The position numbers were made by a program, and so were the translations under genes. From Melastoma dodecandrum (taxonomy: Eukaryota; Streptophyta; Magnoliopsida; Myrtales; Melastomataceae), in NCBI GenBank assembly GCA_029817715.1, contig JARUPY010000252.1, positions 496,001-560,000 on the forward strand: DNA of 64,000 bases, in the 5' to 3' direction. This document shows positions 1-14,067 of the stretch, piece after piece (the stretch's first letter is position 1; each line of letters opens with the position of its first letter). The notes under the pieces are model-generated. The model made no database searches and was not told the DNA's origin. It saw nothing but the letters and a program-made list of their open reading frames with translations.

Positions 1-67
1 AGATTTCCTATCTCGTGAAATTTATGACACGTTCGTCCTTTCTTTGCCTGAACATGGGATGTAACAG

Positions 68-415
68 GTGTGGAAGAATTGGAGAGAAGGGAACATATCG
101 AACATCGTCGACCCCGCGGTTTCATCAGGTTATAGCGCAAACATCCTGAGATGCATTCACATTAGTCTGTTGTGCGTCCAAGAAAACGCAACAAACAGGC
201 CGGAGATGACTTCGGTTGTTCGCTGGCTTGACAATCATTCCGTCCCTCTTCCTGTACCCAACCAACCGGCGTTCCTAACAAGCACGAGCTCCAGCAACGA
301 CATCCCTTCCATATTTGATGACTCCTCCAGGACAACCGAGTCCAACACCTCCCAAAACAACGAAGGCATGGTTTCGATCAACGGGGCTTCCATTACCCAG
401 CCATACCCGAGGTAG
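68..415 (+). CDS. CRK-like receptor kinase, last exon of unit 1 (partial)
   Basis: This is the last coding exon of a cysteine-rich receptor-like kinase; the rest of the unit lies before the window. It starts after a TAACAG acceptor at 62-67 and encodes the C-terminal kinase lobe: WKNWREG, then IVDPA, CIHISLLCVQENATNRPEM and VVRWLDNHSVPLPVPNQPAF, ending in the typical CRK tail SITQPYPR. The family consists of plasma-membrane Ser/Thr kinases linked to stress and immune signalling. The downstream copies differ by a few residues, for example DDSSR here against DNVSR in units 2 and 3. Confidence 0.85.
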   Translation: MWKNWREGNISNIVDPAVSSGYSANILRCIHISLLCVQENATNRPEMTSVVRWLDNHSVPLPVPNQPAFLTSTSSSNDIPSIFDDSSRTTESNTSQNNEGMVSINGASITQPYPR

Positions 416-801
416 ACAACATATGTATGCCATGCCATGTGCTCGAACGCCTTGGTTACGAAATCAGTTATTCCCAGTTTCCTCATTTATTTTTCTTTTA
501 AGGGTTTCCTTTTCCCAAAAACTTCTGCTGTCCACTTTTCATGCTAAAAGGTTATGGACGATGGCAAGAGTCTTCGTCTTCGTAACTACTGTTTGAATAA
601 TAGACGTGCATTATATTTTTTTTTTCCACGAAGAAAAGGAAGCTTCGTTACTAAATTTCTCCTATCCGGCATTTTCCACGAAGAAAATGAAGCTTCGGTA
701 CTATATAGTCTCAATCCCTGTAAACCTTTGGCCCAAACTTGTGCGAGATTATTCCCAATCATTGCTTCTTTATTTATTTATTAATTTTAATTTCTTGCAA
801 G

Positions 802-2584
<1,783 letters not shown>

Positions 2585-2970
2585 ACAACATATGTATGCC
2601 ATGCCATGTGCTCGAACGCCTTGGTTACGAAATCAGTTATTCCCAGTTTCCTCATTTATTTTTCTTTTAAGGGTTTCCTTTTCCCAAAAACTTCTGCTGT
2701 CCACTTTTCATGCTAAAAGGTGATGGACGATGGCAAGAGTCTTCGTCTTCGTAACTACTGTTTGAATAATAGACGTGCATTATATTTTTTTTTTCCACGA
2801 GGAAAAGGAAGCTTCGGTACTAAATTTCTCCTATCCGGCATTTTCCACGAAGAAAAATGAAGCTTCCGTACTATATAGTCTCAATCCCTATAAACCTTTG
2901 GCCCAAACTTGTGCGAGATTATTCCCAACATTGCTTCTTTATTTATTTATTAATTTTAATTTCTTGCAAG

Positions 2971-4754
<1,784 letters not shown>

Positions 4755-5110
4755 ACAACATATGTATGCCATGCCATGTGCTCGAACGCCTTGGTTACGA
4801 TATCAGTTATTCCCAGTTTCCTCATTTATTTTTCTTTTAAGGTTTCCTTTTCCCAAAAACTTCTGCTGTCCACTTTTCATGCTAAATGGTGATGGACGAT
4901 GGCAAGAGTCTTCGTCTTCGTAACTACTGTTTGAATAATAGACGTGCATTATATTTTTTTTTTCCACGAAGAAAAGGAAGCTTCGGTACTAAATTTCTCC
5001 TATCCGGCATAAACCTTTGGCCCAAACTTGTGCGAGATTATTCCCAACATTGCTTCTTTATTTATTTATTAATTTTAATTTCTTGCAAGAGAGGACTTTT
5101 GACTTTGATG
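4755..5110 (+). repeat. Truncated fourth CRK unit (spacer only)
   Basis: The sequence matches the spacer after unit 2 (from 2585) with one ~55-bp deletion: CTATCCGGCA is joined directly to TAAACCTTTGG, skipping the second copy of a short internal duplication (TTTTCCACGAAGAAAA). Homology ends at TTTGACTTTGATG (5110), and unrelated sequence follows. This marks the distal end of the array. Confidence 0.85.
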
Positions 5111-6541
5111 TCAAGCATTATCCCTTTTCTAGCAAAGGAATCACTTTCCGGAAACTAGTTGTGCAAATCACGATCATGATCTTATTTGATACATCCAACG
5201 GTTTGAACTCACTCAGGGATATATTAAAAAAAAACACATTTTAATCATGAAATTTATATGTAAATAATAATTGAATTTAACTTCATTACACGATGTATTG
5301 ACACGGCATAAAGATTTGTTATCTTGCCCTTTCCAGGTACAGGCCAAACAAAGAAAATTCAATGATAATTTAATGCGGATTGGTTTTCTGTCCGCATCCG
5401 GCTTGTAATATTACTCCAATCTCTATCACATAATTGTTTTTAGTCCTACTCATTATTAAATATATTTTGTACGAAATATTTTATCTTTTCAATCCATCAT
5501 TAATTTCAACGACCAATCTCGCCTTTATAAGTTTTCTAAGTCATTCGAATTTCTTTCATGGCTGTAAGCGCGTTATCGTGTTAGAATAAAACACCGTTCA
5601 CGACGCCGTTGTCGTCTGAAGACCATCCGCCTCCAAGGGAATGGCCCGTTAACCGAAACTTTAGGTGGTATCCCCTCTTGGCGACAGTCTTGCCCGTGTC
5701 ATGAACGAATTACTCTATGTCCACAAATAGACGCCTCGAGTGAGGTACTCATCGGAATGAGCATTCTTGATGAACACGATATTGAGGTTAGCATAGGCTG
5801 GACTACGTGGATGATAAAGCTCTCCATGCCTAGGACCAGCGATGTTTGAGAAAACAGCATTCGTCCTGATGGTCGATGTGGTGGTCATCAACAAGTAAGG
5901 TATTTAATGCATTCTTGAATTCCCCTTTCGGGCATAAAAAAATTATTCTCAAGAAGCAAGCTTTCGAGTTTATTCGTGTACACTAAAATTCCTCAATATA
6001 TGACTGAAAATAGCATAGCAAATTTTCATATTGGATACGGGTGAGTTGCAGTCTTTAGTCACGAGAGTCTACATGTGAGTGAGTCTCTTGATTCTAGTAG
6101 CTTCGTAAAACATCCGAATGGCGGTAGTATGGCCCTATGGCGAAAATCCACAAGAGGTTTAAGAAATATGTTTTATGAAGTTGGCCGAGGCTTTAGGAGC
6201 TTAATCCCACGAGTTTTTTTGGGAGAAGGGTGAAAAATCACCAACACCGTAAAAGCTTAATCTGACGAGTCTTTTACGAGCTTATGGACGTCGGCAAAAA
6301 CTTCATCGTCATTGTGGAGAGTGCTCAGAGCTTCCCACTAGAGAGTTGTGTCCAAAATGAGGCAAGGGACGATTCTACTTATAGGAACTTGGAGAAGAAT
6401 ATTTTAATAGAATTAGTAGCGGGGCCAGAATATGAATCGAGCCAACATCCGAATCGGGTCATAATAAAGCTATATTTAGTCCAATTGATTTTATTTAAGC
6501 GGGTTAGGTTTACGATTTATTTTGACAAATAATTATTTAAT
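5111..6541. other. Intergenic, no gene seen
   Basis: AT-rich spacer between the CRK array and the LTR element. I see no long reading frame with recognisable content and no clear repeat boundary. A short open stretch around 6284-6532 has no family signature. Confidence 0.5.
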
Positions 6542-6546
6542 GGGTC

Positions 6547-9096
6547 TGTAATACCTCAAATCTCCTTTCCTATTTTATTTTCAAAAAAAATATTCATTTC
6601 CCTTAATTGCATTAATTAAAATCTATTTCCTAAATGGGAGCACATGTGCACGTTACAGAAGACGCAGGGACAAATTGAAATGCTTCCCCCTTCAGACGTT
6701 TCAACTTGCAAACGTTATGACTTTAATTCTACTTTCCTATATAGAAGAGACACACACACACGTAAAGGAGGTAAGAAAGAGGACACAGAGACAAAAACAC
6801 AAAAAGAAGCCCCCCCCTCCAAGCGTTCTTCGAGCCTCCCCTCTCCACCCGACGAGCCTCTCGATCAAGGTAAGCTCGTGGAGCAATGGAGACCCCCCGA
6901 CCAGCCTAACCGCGGAGGACACGTTCCGGTTTCACAAGTCGACGGCTGCGGCAAAAAGAAACAACGGCGACCCCGGACAACCTCCGACGTCCTCCCCTCG
7001 CCGTCTCCATGCTCGAGGCCTTCTCTCTCCGGCATCTAGGATCTGCCCTCCCTCGTCCAAAGACGAGGAGGACTTCAATTACCACCTTTCGTAGCCTCGT
7101 AGCTTTGCCGGAAGGCTCCCTTTTGCTTTGACGTTTTCTTGTTTGCGCAGCGACAAGGATTGGACAGCCGAGAACCAACTCCCGAAGACATCCTGTGGTC
7201 GCACAAATAGGCCAAGACTCTCACATTCCCTTCCCTTCATATGTCCTAGCATGTTGGGATACGTTGCAGCCCTCTCATCGAGCCAAAATAGCTCGGTAAG
7301 TCCAAGCATATTTCGGATCAGTTTGCGCAACCTTCGGTTTTTGAGGTATATCTTTCTGTGTGCTTATCGGAATCACGCGAAACCACTTTCATTTGATTCC
7401 TAACTTAAATACGGTTTTAAGGACACCAACCAAGTTAAATTTGAGTCCCTAACCTAGTAGTTTCGAATAAAATATTGAATTGATTATAAACAACCGAGTT
7501 TCGCAATTTTGGACATGACCGTTTACATTTTTGCCATACGTCGAACTTCAAATATACTCTAGACATATCACACTAATTGTATATGATGTTTCAAGCACAA
7601 TTTTGTAGTGGTTTTAAAATGACATGGCATTTATATATGAATGGAGTGTTTTCGAAGAATCCGAGGACTTCTAGGCTCGGATCTACATGTCGGCAGTCCA
7701 CTCTTTTACTCATAACTTTCTTCCTGAAAATCGTATTGACCTAAAACTTATGCCATTAGATGCCTGACTTCAAGAGCTTTATTTTGAGTATAAGTAAGCT
7801 TATTTTCATAAACTGTGCTAAAAGTTATACACGTTTTTTTTTAGAGGCAGCAAAACTGTCGGAGCTCGGATCTGCATGTGGATATCTCACTCTTTCGTTC
7901 ATAACTTTCGTTACAGACCTTAGATTAACTTGAAACTTGAACTATTGGATTATTGACTTAAAGAGCTTTCTTTCAAGTATAAATATGTGCATTTTCATGA
8001 ATTGAGCAGAAAATTATATATGTTTGTTTGAAAGGTACCAAAGCTGCCGCGGTTGAGAATCTTTAATTACGCATGATTTTCCATCATGTCTTGAACTTGT
8101 TTGTTGTCATTGATATAATCCTCGCGTTTATCAAGTACATATTATTATTTACTAATCATTTTTCTATCTTGACGTTTTCGCATGTGAAAATGCAATCTCG
8201 GTAATTCGAGTGACGTTCGGGACATATTGAAGGTCGGCGGGTTCAAACACTTCACATCGTTTGCCTCCGTTTTCCAACTTCAAGATGATGCGCGATGGAC
8301 CATAGTGGAAATGCTCCAGGCGGCCCCAACCTTCATTAAAGGTACAAAGGGGAGGTGCGGGCCTCCCCGAATTTTTATTTAAGCCCACATGTAACGGGTC
8401 GTGGGCCCAAGTCCATAGGCCCACGATCACCACCTTTCCTCGCTCACTTTGATCTAAATAATTGTCTGTGTCTGTCCGCATGCCTTAGGCCCATAGGTTT
8501 ATCGTCGCATGCTGTTTGCAAAGCAAATAAACATGAGTTCGGGCCCAAAAGCCCGGATCGGGTCCAACGCCCGTAAATCAGAAACATGAGTCCGGAGTGA
8601 TGCCCGGATCGGGTCCAACACCCGTTAATCAAAAGCAAACTTTTTGGGAGCAAACGCCACCTTTTCGCATGTTTAGATGTAAGAGTTAGTAATTAGGAAT
8701 CTCCGAATCTACTCTGGTTTTCCGACTTAAACCAAGCTTTTATAATTAAGTCGGTGGCGACTCCGTAATAGTTTACCTAGGTTAAACAACAACATTCTTT
8801 TTACGAAGCCATTTTGGATGAGGAACTGATGACACGAGCCCGCTCTTAGAACTCCTTGAGCTTCCTCCTCGGGCCATGCGCTTCTTTTCGCCCGTCGCCT
8901 CTTAAGGAGCATGGAGACGATCGGCGAAGAGTCTGGGCAGACCCGGTCAGGAATCGAAGGAGGGACCACCCAATTCTCTTCCGCAGCGTTCGATGCTCGA
9001 GTCGCGACGCCGACCGGTTGAGCCTTGGGGAGCGGGCCCGGATCCTCGTGTCGTTCGAACCGCTGCGCGCGTGCTAGGCCGGAAGGCGCGCGTACA
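6547..9096 (+). repeat. 5' LTR of the LARD-type element
   Basis: 2550 bp, TG...CA ends, the same length as its partner at 14068. The first ~2.07 kb is almost identical to the 3' LTR, with scattered substitutions such as CCGCGG/CTGCGG and one CA repeat difference near 6760. The last ~470 bp (from about 8625) is far more divergent. It holds a CA/purine-rich tract, a C-rich tract, and near 8753 the motif GGTGGCGACTCCG, which resembles the element's own PBS. Confidence 0.93.
7674..8045 (+). repeat. Degenerate ~190-bp direct duplication inside the LTR
   Basis: Two neighbouring blocks share the same order of words: CTCGGATCT-CATGT, CTC-TTT, TTCATAACTTTC, a leucine-codon-like CTTGAAACTT, TTATTTTGAGTATAA, then TTTTCATGAA and a final TTATACACG/TTATATATG. 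The first runs from about 7674 and the second from about 7865. The same pair exists in the 3' LTR (about 15198 and 15389), so the duplication predates this insertion. Confidence 0.6.
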
Positions 9097-9103
9097 TCCC
9101 GGA

Positions 9104-9122
9104 TGGCGACTCCGCTGGGGAC
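9104..9122 (+). other. Primer-binding site of the LARD-type element
   Basis: TGGCGACTCCGCTGGGGAC starts 7 bp after the CA end of the left LTR. Plant LTR elements start minus-strand synthesis here from a tRNA 3' end. The TGG start matches the CCA tail. The rest fits what I remember of a tRNA-Arg acceptor end (CCCAGCGGAGTC), as used by Tat/Ogre-type elements; this tRNA assignment is inference. Confidence 0.75.
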
Positions 9123-12100
9123 TCTGCATGTGGATTCCTTTCGAACGCTCTTACATTTTTAATCCACATGCGGAGGGGAGTTCTTGTTTGCGCATGTACT
9201 TGCTTGGCTCGGTGCCTTTTGTTTGTTCTCATGGTTGTGTTCGTTTACTGCTTTCCTAGGCATATCTAGGTGTGCCCGAACCCGGGGCTAGGATTTTTAG
9301 GGGGGTCACCGAGAGGCTCAGCCTGCTGCTATTTGCAATATGGTTTTTGGCCGGGGCCCCGCCTCTCTTAGTCCGAGGGAGGTTTAGAAGCCTTCATCCG
9401 AGTCTAGCATTGATTGCTCACTACAGGTACCAGACGCCGCACGACGCCGCACGTGCATTTGTCTGTTACTGAGTGACTGCTACATGTGCAGGGACAGGTA
9501 TCAGGTACGCTTGTCTGCAATAAACTGTAAACTAACGTTGCTCGTTTTGCAGTTGGGTACTTTTTACACCGGGCTTCAAGAATCTTTATTTCTCCTATCC
9601 TTACCTATTTTACTGCTTATTGCATTAATCCATTCACATGATCACATGAGTGTCTGTTTGATTGCAGTAGTTACATTATCATGTCATTCACAGTAACTGC
9701 TCCATTGCATCATTACGAGTGCGATTAAGTACAAGCACAAGAATGCATACTTTTCTTTATGTACGAGTGCGGTTAAATATCATCACGGATTTATCATGCA
9801 TCGATTACACTGTTGCATGATACTAATCCAAACATTCTCTCTACTTTCCTTTCGAGATTTAATTCTCCAACATGACTCCTCGAACGGAAGTAGAGACAAG
9901 GCTTGGCATTACAAATCTACAAGCACAGGAATGCCAAGGATTCATCGACGATTACCAAGGCCCTAAGTCGAACATCTAACACCTAAGGACCAAAGTTTTA
10001 TTACGGCTACCAAGGTCCAAAGCTGTGTATCCAACGACAAGATCCCAAAGTGTTATCAACAGCTACCAAAGTACAAAGCCAAACACGAACACCAAAGATC
10101 ACCCAACGGCTACAAAAGTTCAAAGTCGAATCTACAACAACGCGAACACCCCAAGGAGGTTACATCTCACCAGCCAACAACAGTCAACATCAGAGCTAAT
10201 GACAAACCCATAGAGCCATTCACGGACATGCTACAATTGGACACACTGGGAACATCACGCCCCTTCTGATCCGACAACCGCTCCAAAGAAACAGAAGCAA
10301 TCTCACAACGTCATCAGTAGGCACAATCGGCACCAACGGAAACATCATTCCAAACAGGGGCAATTCCCCAGCTTACAACTCAATAACATAATCCAGCACA
10401 AGGGGCAAACCCCATCATTCACAACGGCATCGCGAGATCAGGACAGCTGCGAGCAATCAAACCCCAAATATGAACACTTCATTCAACCTCATCGTTTCTC
10501 CGACGACAAGAGCTTGACGAATGCCGGATCCACAGCATCCCAACTACAAAAACATGAACATGGCCCAGATTCTTCAAGCGACGGCTAACACATAGCGCGG
10601 CTGGCATTAGAAACACCCATTCGCTCTATTCGCCTTCCAACAGTTCAAAACATACATGATGAACTTATCGATATTTAAACATCTAACACCAAGACATTCA
10701 TTTTTACCTCGCAGGTATATGATGTCTCGTCTGGGGCTCACACGACAGCTTACAAAATACCAAAGAACATGATGTCTACCAAACGACAATGCATACTTCG
10801 ACTGGGGCAATTCCCTTTGGATTCCCTACGGCACCCAAGTGGTCATCCCGACAGTAGTCAACCACCAACTGTCGCCAAAGAAAAGAGGAGAAGGTCAGTC
10901 ACCGCCTCACGCATTGACGAGAAACAAGCACCTCGACCCACCATATGAGCGGCCAATCCCCTAGCCCGCCCACCACATTTGCGGTAATTGCCCACGCGCA
11001 CCACAAAAAGCCATCAACTTTGCACATCCGGGGCATTCAACCGAAGTCAATCATCTTATCAAAGAGAACCGTCACAAATACTCAACGTGGACACTCTTCG
11101 ATATTACATGAAAGGGAGTATCTATTCCTTGATCAATTCTTTCTTGCAAAAATAAGTTACATGAGCTCACTTATTTTAGCCCTTGTCGCATGTTGACGAA
11201 GGTGTGGGTGGCAGGGAGGTAAAGTTTCGAGCCAAAGCCTGGAAACAATTTTGAGCCAAAGCGTTAAAATATCATTCGTTGTCAACAAAGCGACAATCTA
11301 CATGAAAGGGAGTATTCATTCATCAACTAATACCTTCTCTGCAGAACAAGTTACATGAGCTCACTTGTTTTTCCCTTTGGCTTGTCTTATAGGTACATGA
11401 ACATCCTAGACAGACGACGAAGGCGAAGGTGGTAAGGTGGAAAAGTTTCGAGCCAAAGTTTCAAAACAGCCTTCGTTGGCAAAACAATGAAGACGACACT
11501 ACGTGAACAATCCGGGGCAAATCTCCAAACGATCATGGGACAGATCTTCGAACAATCCTGGGGCAAATCTCCAAGTAATCATAGACAAATCTACAAGCGA
11601 TCCGGGACAAATCCCCGACCGATCCAGGGGCAAATCTCTGAGTGATCATAGACATATCTCCGAGCAATCCTGGGGCATCACCTCCAAGCTATCCTGGGAC
11701 AAGATTAATTCCCCGTTGACAAACGAACGAATCACATGAAAAGGAGAAGTACATGAACATCCTAGACATACAATCAACATATTTCGGACCAAAGCTTTGG
11801 AGCAACATGTCATCAACAACACCACAAATTACATGAAAGGGATACATGAGCGTCCCAGGCAAACAGTGAAAACCAAAGCTTCAAAACAAATGTCATCAAC
11901 AAGACTACATGAGCGCCCTAGGCAGACAATGAAGACAAACAATAAAGCTTCAAACCAAAGCTTCAGAACAATCTTCGTCAACGAACTTCTTTATATCCCC
12001 AAAGAACTGGGGCAATGAACACTTACAATACACATGAAAAGGGAGAATCACACAGTCTTCATCAAACTAAGCGAAAGTACATGAGCACATTTCGTTTACG

Positions 12101-14053
12101 TCCTTTGCCTCGTGGGCAGGTACAAGAGCTCCTCACACGAATGGTACAAAACTCCTATGGCAAAGGCGAGGGCGGTAGGGCGGCAAAGCTTCGAGCCAAA
12201 TCCTTGTCGCAGCTTCGTCAATCCTTTGATTCCTTCGGACGAAGATGCAATGACGAAACACAAAGGGAAGTATCAAAACTCTACTTCGCCTTTCATATAA
12301 ATGAAGTTACATGAGCAAACTTCATTTTAAAAGAAACAAGTTACATGAGTTCACTTGTTCTCCGCCCTTTGGCGAGTGCAGGCACATGAACATCCTGCAT
12401 TACAGACAAAGGCGCGGGCAGTTGGGTGGAAAATTTCGAGCCAAGGCTTCGAGATTGCCTTTGTTGTCATTAAAAATGATCATATCGAAAGGGAGTATCA
12501 TCTACACTACTCTCTAACAAGATTTCTTATCATTTCCCAGATGGAGTCATGCCTTCATTTTCCCACACTGGCTTCTATCACATCCATCTCATTTCCCCAG
12601 CGGATACTATACTATACATTATTCACCCAAACAAGAGGTGAAGTATATGGGCTAACTCCATCTCCGTTCGTTTCAGCTATGTAGGCACATGGACATCTGC
12701 ACAGTACGATACAGACTACTGGCAACATCGTGGTTGGTCTTGAACATGACTGGGGCATGAAAGTACAAATACTTTCCTCGCGAAGCTTGCATGAGAACGT
12801 CACTTTAGTATGAAGTCTCCAAAGAGGTTTGCGTACTTGAACCTATTTGAGCATTTGTGTGTCCATTTGCATACAATTTGAAAAGATTTTTGGACAAAGA
12901 AAATGTTTCTGAGTGAGAACGGAGAAGGCGAACCTACTCCTAAACACCTACCCCTGAGTGATGAGTGCAAACACTATGAGGGTTCACACACAAAGATTCG
13001 GGAGGACAAGGAATCCTTTGACAAAAGATGCTCAAACTAGGATGAGATCGAGCGTTTCTTCTCTATCCCCAAACACAGAACATCAACCATTGGTAACCTT
13101 TATCCGAGCCAAATTTGAAGTTTCTACATACACTAACTCCCACGGAGTCTAAGGGCCACCTCACTTCGAGGTTAAAAGGAGATCCTGTAGTAAGAAACCG
13201 GAAACAATGGACCATAGAGGCGACACTTCCTTAAGGTTCAAGTGAAGAGGCACCATCAACGGACGTGCACTCCAGTCGAGTCGCTCCCAAGGACAGAGCA
13301 TCTTCAAACAATTTCTCAAGGAGTCCAAAGCGTCTTCAACAAAGCAAAGAAAAAGAAATAAAATGGGGCAAATCCCTGCATGAAAGCGAAGAAAGAGCAA
13401 AATCAGCGCAAAGACCAAGGTCGTCAAAAGCAAAGCGCAAAAAGAAAACAAAAGAGCAAATTAAAGCACCAGGGCCGACATGAACGGCCGCAAAAGCGAA
13501 GGTGCTATCTCCCGGACAAAACGAGGAGAAGACACTCCCAAAACAGATTTCCAAAGCTCTAGTGGATCGACCATCAATCCCCAACGGCACGTCTCAACGG
13601 GCCTGCTGTCTGGTAGATGGAGAATTCGCTTGGACGGTGGAACCTCTATGGTACAACAGCTTCCGATGAGGTCCTTAGACTCATTCCTTCAAAATGACAA
13701 ATTCAGATTCTCTATCTAATGGCCTTATGCCAAAGCCACGTTACAACCCAGACAAAGACTCTTTCGACTAGTACATGAGCATCAAGTCAAAGGAATTTCG
13801 AAATCCAACTGAAGCGGCTTTCAGAAGTGAGAGTGAAACACGAGAGAAATCGACAAACCTTTTCTGCTCTCGCTGGGAAACAAAACGAAGCATAATGTGC
13901 ATGTACATTTGGCTGTTCTTGTTTTTGTTTTCGTTGTGACTAATGAGTTTTCTTGATAAGCATTTTAGGTGCATGCTGAACAAAGATGTTTTCGAAACAT
14001 AATTTGAGGTATTCCTAATATCCTTGTGAGAAACTCTTTTCAGATTTCCTCCC
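9123..14053 (+). other. Non-coding interior of the LARD-type element
   Basis: No reverse-transcriptase, integrase or zinc-knuckle motif is seen on either strand. The early part (9123-9700) is mixed sequence. From about 9880 it is rich in CAACA/ACCAAAG words. From about 11100 to 12530 it contains degenerate repeats. From 12800 to 14050 nothing is recognised. Short open frames of 60-110 codons are not conserved protein. Confidence 0.7.
11100..12530 (+). repeat. Degenerate interspersed repeats in the LARD interior
   Basis: A recurring block has the order ATGAAAGGGAGTAT, a spacer, AAGTTACATGAGCTCACTT, a CTTTGGC/GCATG stretch, GGTACATGAACATCCT, then CGAAGGCG-GGT-GG-AAA-TTTCGAGCCAAAG and a TTCGTTG-CAA ending. 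Copies are visible near 11105, 11298, 11740, 12030, 12300 and 12485, with variable deletions. Between them (11500-11700) lie several short repeats of the type GATCC-GGGGCAAATCTC. Such arrays are known in untranslated parts of large plant gypsy elements. No function can be read from the sequence. Confidence 0.6.
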
Positions 14054-14067
14054 AAGGAGGGGCAAAC

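Noticed and set aside
6675..7094. Proline/serine-rich frames in the 5' LTR leader
   Set aside because: Low-complexity C-rich DNA; the frame differs between the two LTRs because of a CA repeat length change.
8164..8481. 105-codon minus-strand frame present in both LTRs of the 10-kb element
   Set aside because: Its presence twice only reflects LTR duplication; no family motif, and it is not evidence of a gene.
10600..10810. Small minus-strand frame in the LARD interior
   Set aside because: Isolated short frame with no motif in a region otherwise full of stops.
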